In this document: piece by piece, positions 1-5,033 of the stretch
Layout of the letters: each line of letters begins with the position of its first letter
Numbering within the stretch: the stretch's first letter is position 1
Assembly: GCA_020345785.1 (NCBI GenBank)
Contig: CP070771.1
Coordinates: forward strand, 1,633,509 to 1,638,541
Source: Desulfobacterales bacterium
Lineage (GTDB): Bacteria; Desulfobacterota; Desulfobacteria; Desulfobacterales; JAFDCJ01
Length of the DNA stretch: 5,033 nucleotides
Direction: 5' to 3'
The notes under the pieces: generated by a model
What the model was told of the DNA's origin: nothing
The model's database searches: none
Seen by the model: only the letters and a program-made list of their open reading frames with translations
Program-made: the position numbers and the translations under genes

Positions 1-3
1 CCT

Positions 4-36
4 CTTGCCTTTTTGGCCTATGGCCGAAAAGGCAAG
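4..36. repeat. 15-bp hairpin with TAT loop downstream of the peptidase gene
   Basis: CTTGCCTTTTTGGCC (4-18) pairs with GGCCGAAAAGGCAAG (22-36) over 15 bp with one T-G wobble and a 3-nt loop. It lies about 40 nt beyond the peptidase TAG. The strong stem makes a transcription-ending or mRNA-protecting role possible, but the T-runs lie inside the stem, and the sequence after it on the minus strand runs off the window, so an intrinsic terminator is unproven. Confidence 0.7.
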
Positions 37-55
37 CCACCTGCTCCGCAGGTGG
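37..55. repeat. 8-bp hairpin CCACCTGC-TCC-GCAGGTGG
   Basis: A perfect 8-bp stem (37-44 with 48-55) closes a 3-nt loop and abuts the 4-36 hairpin with no spacer. It is the first structure met after the peptidase stop at 77. The back-to-back pair looks like a REP-like doublet or a two-hairpin 3' end structure. Confidence 0.65.
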
Positions 56-76
56 TCGTTGACTCTTTCGGCCGTG

Positions 77-1201
77 CTATGAAGATGCACCGGCGGCATT
101 CTGCAAAATCGCGGACAACAGGCGAACGCCCTCTTCGAGTTGAGATGCCGGAACATATTCCTGGTGCGAATGGGGATTTTCGACTCCCAAACCCAGTGCC
201 ACGCAAGGCAGTCCGCGGCCGTTGAAGATGTTGGCGTCCAGTCCCCCGCCCGAAGCCCAAAGGGTCGGTTCCACGCCGATTGAACGGGCGGCCCGCACTG
301 CAATGGTGGTGGCAGGATGGCTCTCGGCGACATTAAATGAGCGAAATGAAATATTCTTTTTAAACGTAAACTGAGCGTTGAATTCCTTGGCGGCTTTTGA
401 AAATTCACCCAGCATGATCTCTACCTCCCGGTCGAGCTTACTGTCATCCAGGCTGCGGACTTCGGCGGCAATTTCCACTTGATCCGGTACGATGTTGCGG
501 GTTTGACCACCGCGAATGGTACCAATATTAGAGGTGGTTTCGCGGTCGATGCGTCCGGAGTGCAGGCGGGAAATCGCCGTGGATGCGGTCACAATGGCAT
601 TCACACCTTCTTCGGGGCAAATGCCGGCATGAGCCGCCTGTCCGACGAGGGTTAGATCGAGATCAACTTTGGCCGGAGCACGGTGGATGATGGTGCCCAC
701 CGCTCCATCCCCGTCAAGGATATATCCGAAATCCGATTTCAGTTCCGCCGTCAGGTTTTTGGCCCCCACCAGCCCCGGTTCCTCCTGAACCGTAAAAACA
801 ATCTCCAAATCGCCGTGGGGCGTGCCGTCTTTCTGCAGTTGCTCAAGCGTCGTCAGGATAACCGCTATCCCCGCTTTGTCATCCGCCCCGAGTACCGTCT
901 TACCATTGCTGTAAACAATCCCGTCACGCAGTTCCGGAACCATGCCTTCCGTCGGCCCGATGGTATCCATGTGGGCACATAGCAGGATTCTGGGTGCGCC
1001 GGCAACCTTGCCGGGCAGGGTCGCAATAATGTTGCCGGTGTCACTGCCGGTTTTGGCCGCCGAGTCGTCGACCGTAACAGTTGCACCTAAGTTCTTCAGG
1101 CGGGAGATGAGATCCTGAGCCAGCTTGCCTTCCTGAGCCACATAGCTGTTGATGGAGGCAAGTTTTATAAACAGATCCAAAACATTAGAAGATTGTGCCA
1201 T
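77..1201 (-). CDS. M20-family zinc peptidase, peptidase T-like (PepT-like/YqjE type)
   Basis: Predicted cytoplasmic metallo-aminopeptidase of 374 residues, without signal peptide or membrane segment; the family removes N-terminal residues from short peptides. The two-zinc site is complete: His77 in AHMDT (76-80) with Asp79, bridging Asp107 in GADDKAG (105-111), catalytic Glu140 and ligand Glu141 in QEEPG, Asp163 in LDGDG, and His344 in NPHSHQEY. The dimerisation domain, about 175-290, carries His191 in AAHAG, which in related enzymes reaches the active site of the partner subunit, and the motif NIVPD (236-240). True peptidase T is about 410 residues; this shorter form with TVLGADDKAG fits the PepT-like subgroup. 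The start is supported by AAAGG 8 nt upstream. It follows a peptide importer on the same strand, which suggests breakdown of imported peptides, but a 325-bp repeat-filled gap separates them. Actual substrate preference is unknown; other M20 activities (dipeptidase, deacylase) are less likely. Confidence 0.92.
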   Translation of the reverse strand: MAQSSNVLDLFIKLASINSYVAQEGKLAQDLISRLKNLGATVTVDDSAAKTGSDTGNIIATLPGKVAGAPRILLCAHMDTIGPTEGMVPELRDGIVYSNGKTVLGADDKAGIAVILTTLEQLQKDGTPHGDLEIVFTVQEEPGLVGAKNLTAELKSDFGYILDGDGAVGTIIHRAPAKVDLDLTLVGQAAHAGICPEEGVNAIVTASTAISRLHSGRIDRETTSNIGTIRGGQTRNIVPDQVEIAAEVRSLDDSKLDREVEIMLGEFSKAAKEFNAQFTFKKNISFRSFNVAESHPATTIAVRAARSIGVEPTLWASGGGLDANIFNGRGLPCVALGLGVENPHSHQEYVPASQLEEGVRLLSAILQNAAGASS

Positions 1202-1209
1202 TGCAATTA

Positions 1210-1215
1210 CCTTTC
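1210..1215 (-). promoter_or_regulatory. Ribosome-binding site of the M20 peptidase gene
   Basis: GAAAGG on the minus strand ends 8 nt before the ATG at 1201, a normal spacing. It shows that the peptidase gene has its own initiation signal and does not rely on coupling to dppF. A second ATG just upstream of this site is out of frame. Confidence 0.65.
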
Positions 1216-1285
1216 ATAATGATCGAGTTTCGTCCCGTAAATTCTACAACCTAAACCGGACAAGCCGGAACCAAATAAGTAATTA

Positions 1286-1366
1286 ATCACGAAAGCACGA
1301 AAGGACGAAAACACGAAAAGGAGAAAATATAAGTTTCGTGCTTTCTAAATTTCGTGTTTTCGTGAT
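1286..1366. repeat. 81-bp imperfect inverted repeat built from phased 8-bp units
   Basis: The left arm contains four consecutive 8-bp units, CACGAAAG, CACGAAAG, GACGAAAA and CACGAAAA (1288-1319), and a degenerate fifth, GGAGAAAA (1320-1327). The right arm contains TTTCGTGC, TTTCTAAA, TTTCGTGT and TTTCGTGA (1334-1365), in the same 8-bp register and complementary to the left. The outer ends ATCAC (1286-1290) and GTGAT (1362-1366) pair exactly. In RNA it would form a long, interrupted hairpin of roughly 30 bp with a short AT-rich loop. It resembles a short intergenic repeat family rather than a terminator, since neither direction ends in a clean T-run. Function is unknown. Confidence 0.8.
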
Positions 1367-1369
1367 GAA

Positions 1370-1386
1370 ATCCGCCTCAGGCGGAT
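1370..1386. repeat. Perfect hairpin ATCCGCC-TCA-GGCGGAT
   Basis: A 7-bp perfect stem (1370-1376 with 1380-1386) closes a 3-nt loop. It begins 3 bp after the end of the 8-bp-unit inverted repeat and is nearly repeated at 1497-1513. It is probably a REP-like intergenic palindrome; no T-run follows on either strand, so a terminator role is not supported. Confidence 0.7.
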
Positions 1387-1446
1387 CATAAAATGCAAAG
1401 AAACAATAACTAAGACTCTAATGTGATCAAACAAAACCCATTATAC

Positions 1447-1463
1447 TCCCGCTGCAAGCGGGA
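1447..1463. repeat. Perfect hairpin TCCCGCT-GCA-AGCGGGA
   Basis: A 7-bp perfect stem (1447-1453 with 1457-1463) closes a 3-nt loop. It is followed on the plus strand by GAGCGAAGCGAAC (1465-1477 region), itself a small internal repeat of GCGAA. Same triloop design as its neighbours. No T-run follows, so it is listed as a repeat. Confidence 0.65.
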
Positions 1464-1485
1464 TGAGCGAAGCGAACTAAGTTCT

Positions 1486-1520
1486 GTTGGTTTTCCCCGC
1501 CTACGGCGGATCAACCCAAC
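1486..1520. repeat. Composite palindrome just past the dppF stop
   Basis: The inner stem CCGCC-TAC-GGCGG (1497-1509) sits inside outer arms GTTGGTT (1486-1492) and AACCCAAC (1513-1520), which pair with one bulged base. It begins 6 nt beyond the dppF TAA in the direction of transcription. It could protect the 3' end of the transporter mRNA or weaken read-through into the peptidase gene, but the T-run of an intrinsic terminator is missing. The inner part is a near-copy of the hairpin at 1370-1386. Confidence 0.6.
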
Positions 1521-1526
1521 CTACGG

Positions 1527-2549
1527 TTACTTTGTATGACTGCCGTTGTCCGGCAGCCGATTTTCTTCCACGGCGTGACAGGCAGCCGTGCGGTCACCGA
1601 TCTGCAGGGCTCGGGGCACTTCCCGACGACAACGATCCTCGGCGTAGGGACAGCGGGGGTGAAAAACGCAGCCCGGCGGAGGATTCATGGGGTTGGGGAC
1701 CTCGCCTGCCATCGGAGAGCGCGGCTTGCCGCTCATGGAAAGATCGGGCAAGGTCTCCAACAGCAGCCGTGTGTAGGGATGAAGCGGCTTTGAAAATAAC
1801 GCTCCCGCAGCGGCCAGTTCACAAAGACGTCCCAGATACATCACGCCGACCCGGGAGGCCATGTGGTGAACAACGGCCAGATCATGGGTGATCAGCAGAT
1901 AGGTCAAACCCATTTTTTTCTGCAAATCCGCCATCAGATTGAGAATCTGAGCTTGGACGGATACATCCAGCGCTGAGGTGGGCTCGTCGCTGACCAGAAA
2001 CTCGGGGTTGCCGGCCAAGGCCCGGGCAATGGCGATCCGCTGACGCTGGCCGCCGGAAAATTCGTGGGGATAGTTCTGACCGTCACCCGGACTCAAACCG
2101 ACCTGTCTTAACAGCTCGGCCACGCGGTCTTCGATCGCACGACGCCCTTTCAGCAGACCAAAGGTGCGCAGCGGTTCGGCGATGATGTCCAGCACTCGCC
2201 AGCGCGGGTTAAGGCTGGCAAAGGGATCCTGGAAGATCATCTGCATGCGGCGCCGGAAAGGCAAGATCTCCTTGCGCGACTTCAAACGCCCGATATCGGT
2301 ACCGTCAAACTCAATGGTGCCGCGGGTCGGCTGATACAAACCGACCAAAAGACGCGCCACCGTTGATTTGCCGCATCCCGACTCGCCGACCAGGGCAAAA
2401 GTTTTACTGCGCTCGATCTCAAATTCCACCCCGTCCACCGCCTTCAAGATGAGTCTGGGGGTGCGTTCCAACAGCCGGTTGAGCAACGGCGGTGAGACGT
2501 CGAAATAACGGGCAAGATCGTGTACGCGGACCAGGGGCGCTTCAGCCAT
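1527..2549 (-). CDS. dppF: Peptide ABC transporter ATP-binding protein, DppF-like
   Basis: Second cytoplasmic ATPase, 340 residues, expected to form a heterodimer with the DppD-like protein under the permeases. Motifs are intact: Walker A GESGCGKST (55-63), Q-loop Gln107, signature SGGQRQR (165-171), Walker B FLVSDE with catalytic Glu189, D-loop SALD (192-195) and switch His222. The segment between the first strand and KAVDGV (residues 18-35) is the longer N-terminal insert typical of DppF/OppF. The C-terminal extension has HPYT (257-260) and cysteines at 294, 300, 307 and 324, again a probable [4Fe-4S] site. The ATG at 2549 is chosen because [12 protein letters not shown] starts at the usual family position and a GAGG ribosome-binding site lies 6 nt upstream. 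The frame extends 47 codons further, but that segment is a shadow of the dppD end. This is the last transporter gene; palindromic repeats begin just past its TAA. Confidence 0.95.
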   Translation of the reverse strand: MAEAPLVRVHDLARYFDVSPPLLNRLLERTPRLILKAVDGVEFEIERSKTFALVGESGCGKSTVARLLVGLYQPTRGTIEFDGTDIGRLKSRKEILPFRRRMQMIFQDPFASLNPRWRVLDIIAEPLRTFGLLKGRRAIEDRVAELLRQVGLSPGDGQNYPHEFSGGQRQRIAIARALAGNPEFLVSDEPTSALDVSVQAQILNLMADLQKKMGLTYLLITHDLAVVHHMASRVGVMYLGRLCELAAAGALFSKPLHPYTRLLLETLPDLSMSGKPRSPMAGEVPNPMNPPPGCVFHPRCPYAEDRCRREVPRALQIGDRTAACHAVEENRLPDNGSHTK

Positions 2550-3528
2550 GGAGGACCTCACTTTCCCGGTTCTCCAGCCAGCATGCTGCCAGGGATCCTC
2601 CTTTCGGCTCCAGCTCGGGCCGCTCCTGCCGGCAGCGGTTGAAGACATGCGGACAGCGGGGATGAAAGGCGCAGCCCGCGGGGATCTCATTTAAGCGCGG
2701 CATGACACCGTCGATCTGGTACAGCCGTTCGACATCGCGTTTGATGATCGGGATCGAATTCATCAAACCCACTGTATAGGGGTGGTGAGGATTTTTGATC
2801 ACGTCGCGCACCGGACCGACCTCCGCCAAACGGCCGGCGTACATCACGGCCACCCGATCGGCTGTTTCGGCGATAACTCCCATGTCATGGGTAATCAGCA
2901 TAACGGCCGTGTTATGCACCCGACACAGACCTTTTAAAACAGCAATGATTTGAGCCTGGATGGAAACATCCAGGGCCGTGGTGGGCTCATCGGCAATTAT
3001 CAACTGCGGGTTGGTGCACAACGCCAGGGCGATCACCACGCGCTGGCGCATTCCGCCGGAAAACTGGTGGGGGTACTGATCGATGCGCTTTTCGCTCCCC
3101 GGGATGCCGACCTCCTTAATCAGTGAGATCGCATGTTGGCGCGCAGCGGCCTGGTTCATTTTCGTGTGTGTCATGATCGTTTCGACAAGTTGCTGGCCGA
3201 TGGTGTACAGCGGGTTGAGGCTGGTCAAGGGATCTTGGAAAATCGCGCCGATCTTTCTTCCCCGGATGCGCCGCATTCTGTCGTAAGGCAGGTTGTCGAT
3301 ACGCTCCCCCTCCAGGTAGACGCGACCGCCGGCAATCCGCAAAGGCGGTTCGAGAAGGCCGATAATGGCCGCCCCGGTCAGGGACTTGCCGGCGCCCGAC
3401 TCACCGACGACGCCCAACACCTCGCCGGGATCAATGTGCAAGGAGATTCCGTCCACCGCCACCAGGGTTCCACGGCGTGAAGGGAACTCGATTATTAAGT
3501 TCTCGATGTTCAGCAGCGGTCTGTTCAT
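2542..3528 (-). CDS. dppD: Peptide ABC transporter ATP-binding protein, DppD-like
   Basis: Cytoplasmic ATPase subunit, 328 residues, one of the pair that powers the importer. All ABC motifs are present: Walker A GESGAGKS (43-49 core), Q-loop Gln98, signature SGGMRQR (157-163), Walker B LIIADE with catalytic Glu181, D-loop ALD (185-187) and switch His214. The C-terminal oligopeptide-transporter extension follows, with HHPYT (248-252) and four cysteines at 286, 292, 299 and 316 in the arrangement GC-x5-C-x6-C-x16-C. In structurally studied Dpp ATPases this motif holds a [4Fe-4S] cluster. The start chosen is the ATG that overlaps the dppC stop (TAATG); the frame stays open 12 codons further upstream, but that stretch encodes dppC's conserved C-terminus and is not family-like. 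The last 8 nt overlap dppF as ATGGCTGA. The family is certain; the substrate is inferred only from family membership. Confidence 0.95.
   Translation of the reverse strand: MNRPLLNIENLIIEFPSRRGTLVAVDGISLHIDPGEVLGVVGESGAGKSLTGAAIIGLLEPPLRIAGGRVYLEGERIDNLPYDRMRRIRGRKIGAIFQDPLTSLNPLYTIGQQLVETIMTHTKMNQAAARQHAISLIKEVGIPGSEKRIDQYPHQFSGGMRQRVVIALALCTNPQLIIADEPTTALDVSIQAQIIAVLKGLCRVHNTAVMLITHDMGVIAETADRVAVMYAGRLAEVGPVRDVIKNPHHPYTVGLMNSIPIIKRDVERLYQIDGVMPRLNEIPAGCAFHPRCPHVFNRCRQERPELEPKGGSLAACWLENRESEVLHG
2556..2559 (-). promoter_or_regulatory. Ribosome-binding site of dppF
   Basis: GAGG on the minus strand lies inside the end of dppD, 6 nt before the dppF ATG at 2549. It decides the start of dppF in favour of this ATG rather than the open 47 codons upstream, and fits translational coupling through the ATGGCTGA overlap. 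Confidence 0.7.
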
Positions 3529-4460
3529 TATCTCAGCTTCGGGTTGAGGGCGTCCCGCATCCAATCGCCCAGCAGGTTAACAGCCAGTACCAGGATGGCC
3601 AGTGCAGCGCCCGGGAAAATGGTAATCCACCATTCCCCCGAAAAGAGGTAGTCGTTGCCGATGCGTATCATGGTGCCCAGGGAGGGCTCCGTCGGTGGGA
3701 TGCCGACGCCCAGAAAAGACAGGGTTGCTTCCAATATGACGGCCAGAGCCAGGCTGATGGTGGCGATTACCAGTACCGGCCCCATCACGTTGGGCAGCAC
3801 ATGGCGCAGCATGATCAGAACCGGGTGGACACCGATGACCTGAGCCGCCTCGACATACTCCTTTTTCTTTTCCACAATGGTGGAAGCCCGCACGGTTCGA
3901 GCGTATTGCGGCCAGCTGGAAATGCCGATGGAAAAGATTACGATGTAAATTGCCAGTTCGTCCATGGCATATACCGGCATGATGCCGCGGAAGACCCCGT
4001 CGATCAGAAGTGCAATGAGTACCGCCGGAAAGGTGAGCTGGATTTCTGCCACGCGCATGATGACCGCGTCGACAACACCGCCGATAATGCCGCTGATCAA
4101 TCCCAGCAGAACTCCTATAACACCTGAGAAGACCACGGCTGCCAGCCCCACGCCCAACGAAAGCCGGGCGCCGTAGATGATGGTGGACAAAATGCAGCGG
4201 CCCTGGTCGTCGGTGCCCAGCAGATAATCGGTCGTGCCGTCCTCTTCCCAGGCCGGCGGCGTAAAAGCATCCAGCAGTGAAAGCGTTGACAGATCATATG
4301 TGTTGTGCGGGGCGACAATCGGGGCAAAGGCCGCAGCCAGCATGAAGGCGGCCGTGACCCCTGCCGCCGCGACCGTCACCGGAGAACGGCGAAAGCTGTA
4401 AAAAATGTCACCGTCGATAAAACGATGCCAACGATGAGCGATATTGCGGAATATTTTCAT
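3528..4460 (-). CDS. dppC: Dipeptide/oligopeptide ABC transporter permease, DppC-like
   Basis: Second inner-membrane permease of the importer, 310 residues, a full-length size for the family. The N-terminal part has a cytoplasmic leader and a first membrane helix (about 28-50), followed by an external stretch with PPAW (68-71) and the family motif LGTDDQGR (81-88). Further helices lie near 97-121, 142-160, 168-186, 225-250 and 280-300. The EAA coupling loop is EYVEAAQVIGV (201-211) through RHVLPN (219-224), and the protein ends in the usual DALNPKLR. The start is fixed: an in-frame TAG lies four codons upstream of the ATG and no other Met occurs before residue 40. No clear Shine-Dalgarno is seen before this ATG, so translational coupling to dppB across the 27-nt gap is plausible. 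One oddity is Cys89, where the family usually has Asp after the GTDDQGR motif. The stop codon overlaps the next start as TAATG. Confidence 0.95.
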   Translation of the reverse strand: MKIFRNIAHRWHRFIDGDIFYSFRRSPVTVAAAGVTAAFMLAAAFAPIVAPHNTYDLSTLSLLDAFTPPAWEEDGTTDYLLGTDDQGRCILSTIIYGARLSLGVGLAAVVFSGVIGVLLGLISGIIGGVVDAVIMRVAEIQLTFPAVLIALLIDGVFRGIMPVYAMDELAIYIVIFSIGISSWPQYARTVRASTIVEKKKEYVEAAQVIGVHPVLIMLRHVLPNVMGPVLVIATISLALAVILEATLSFLGVGIPPTEPSLGTMIRIGNDYLFSGEWWITIFPGAALAILVLAVNLLGDWMRDALNPKLR

Positions 4461-4487
4461 ACATGATTTCTAAGACACTACGCCGGA

Positions 4488-5033
4488 TCAACCGGCCGCA
4501 ACGATCCGCTCGATCCGCAGCCGCGGATCCACCACGTAATACAAAAAGTCAACGATCAAATTCAGCACGACAAACATCAGGGCGACCAGAATGAGATAGG
4601 CGCCCATCACGGGAATGTCGACATGCATGACCGACTGCAGGAACAGGTACCCCATGCCGGGCCACTGGAACACGGTCTCGGTAATGATGGCATAGGCGAT
4701 GATCTGGCCCAACTGCAAACCGGTGACCGTGATGACCGGAACCAGCGTGTTTTTGAGCGCATGGCCGAAGTTGACCGCCCGATTGGTAAGTCCCCTGGCG
4801 CGGGCGAATTTAATATAGTCCGTCCGCAGAACCTCGAGCATCTCGGAACGCACCAAGCGCATGATCAGTGTCATCTGGAACAATCCGAGGGTTACCGAGG
4901 GCAAAATCAAGGATTTGAGACCGCTGGTCGTTAGCAGTCCGGTGCTCCACCATCCGATTTGGACGGTTTGGCCTCTGCCCATGGCCGGCAGCCACCCCAG
5001 GATGACCGCAAATCCGTAAATCAAGAGGATACC
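4488..5033 (-). CDS. dppB: Dipeptide/oligopeptide ABC transporter permease, DppB-like (5' end missing)
   Basis: Inner-membrane permease subunit of a peptide-type ABC importer; it pairs with the DppC-like protein encoded next to form the translocation channel. The reading frame is open to the right edge, so the window shows only the C-terminal 181 residues. DppB-family proteins usually run to about 310-340, so the N-terminal 130-160 residues are missing and no start codon should be assigned here. Visible are a membrane segment ending in LGWLPAMGRG (residues 12-21), a typical family motif, then a membrane helix near 43-61, the EAA-type cytoplasmic loop (YIKFARARGL at 73-82 through HALKN at 91-95) that docks onto the ATPases, a helix near 97-118, the GMGYLF motif at 126-131 and a last helix near 143-168 ending in VDPRLR. 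The TGA stop lies 27 nt before dppC. The family call is secure; the true substrate (dipeptides, oligopeptides, nickel or others) cannot be read from a permease. Confidence 0.93.
   Translation of the reverse strand, partial: GILLIYGFAVILGWLPAMGRGQTVQIGWWSTGLLTTSGLKSLILPSVTLGLFQMTLIMRLVRSEMLEVLRTDYIKFARARGLTNRAVNFGHALKNTLVPVITVTGLQLGQIIAYAIITETVFQWPGMGYLFLQSVMHVDIPVMGAYLILVALMFVVLNLIVDFLYYVVDPRLRIERIVAAG

Larger units (their letters stand above)
1202..1526. other. 325-bp intergenic region filled with palindromic repeats
   Basis: This lies between the dppF stop and the peptidase start, both on the minus strand. Reading left to right: 1202-1285 is an AT-leaning leader with the peptidase ribosome-binding site and no convincing promoter; 1286-1366 is a long imperfect inverted repeat of 8-bp units; 1370-1386 is a perfect triloop hairpin; 1387-1446 is AT-rich and unstructured by eye; 1447-1463 and 1486-1520 are further hairpins. 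I find no plausible coding sequence in it. On the minus strand a perfect TATAAT occurs at 1445-1440, but without a good -35 at the right spacing. Whether the peptidase is read through from dppF or has its own promoter cannot be settled by eye. Confidence 0.8.

Noticed and set aside
13..225. 70-codon plus-strand open frame starting in the hairpin region
   Set aside because: The start lies inside a palindrome and the rest is antisense to the peptidase C-terminus. Composition is low-complexity basic.
683..982. 99-codon plus-strand open frame
   Set aside because: It is antisense to the zinc-site region of the M20 peptidase, so it is explained as a shadow frame.
1288..1327. CRISPR-like short repeats
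   Set aside because: Units are 8 bp and contiguous with no spacers, so this is a tandem repeat and not a CRISPR array.
1395..1424. TTGATC-16-TATTGT promoter-like pair on the minus strand
   Set aside because: Each box matches the consensus at only 4 of 6 positions, which is common by chance in AT-rich DNA.
1440..1445. Perfect TATAAT on the minus strand as a promoter for the peptidase
   Set aside because: No TTGACA-like box is found 16-18 bp upstream, where the sequence is a hairpin instead. A -10 match alone in AT-rich DNA is weak.
1487..1891. 134-codon plus-strand open frame over the dppF end
   Set aside because: It runs antisense to the conserved C-terminal part of dppF and through the palindromes. 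No domain and no ribosome-binding site is visible.
2550..2690. 47-codon N-terminal extension of dppF
   Set aside because: This stretch is the dppD C-terminus in another frame. The family-like start and a GAGG site place the start at 2549.
3529..3564. 12-codon N-terminal extension of dppD
   Set aside because: It reads dppC's conserved C-terminal codons in another frame. The TAATG overlap start gives the usual family N-terminus.
3477..4127. 216-codon plus-strand open frame
   Set aside because: It lies antisense to dppC, whose protein has complete family motifs. The translation is rich in Gln, Asp and His and lacks any recognisable domain.

Overview
The window holds five protein-coding genes, all on the minus strand, so the biology reads from right to left. 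Four belong to one tightly packed operon for a dipeptide/oligopeptide-type (Dpp/Opp) ABC importer: a permease cut by the right edge (DppB-like, 4488-5033), a second permease (DppC-like, 3528-4460), and two ATPases (DppD-like, 2542-3528; DppF-like, 1527-2549). The substrate-binding lipoprotein that normally completes the system is not here. It would be expected upstream of dppB, beyond position 5033, or elsewhere in the genome.

After a 325-bp gap comes the fifth gene (77-1201), a zinc-dependent M20-family peptidase of the peptidase T-like type. A simple reading is that the transporter imports short peptides and the cytoplasmic peptidase trims them to amino acids. The gap means that co-transcription is not demonstrated.

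The gene content is ordinary. The unusual part is the non-coding DNA. The gap at 1202-1526 is packed with palindromes: an 81-bp imperfect inverted repeat made of phased 8-bp units (CACGAAAR on one arm, its complement on the other), then short perfect hairpins with 3-nt loops, two of which are near-copies of one 17-mer. Two more triloop hairpins stand back to back downstream of the peptidase gene (4-55). These look like REP-like or MITE-like intergenic repeats, some of which may also end or shape transcripts. I see no tRNA, rRNA, CRISPR array, transposase or phage gene.

The organism is a bacterium of moderate GC content. The protein flavour and the intergenic palindrome style resemble environmental Desulfobacterota (Deltaproteobacteria), but that is an impression from memory, not a demonstrated placement. 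I did not find a convincing previously undescribed system. The repeat cluster is the best candidate for a second look.
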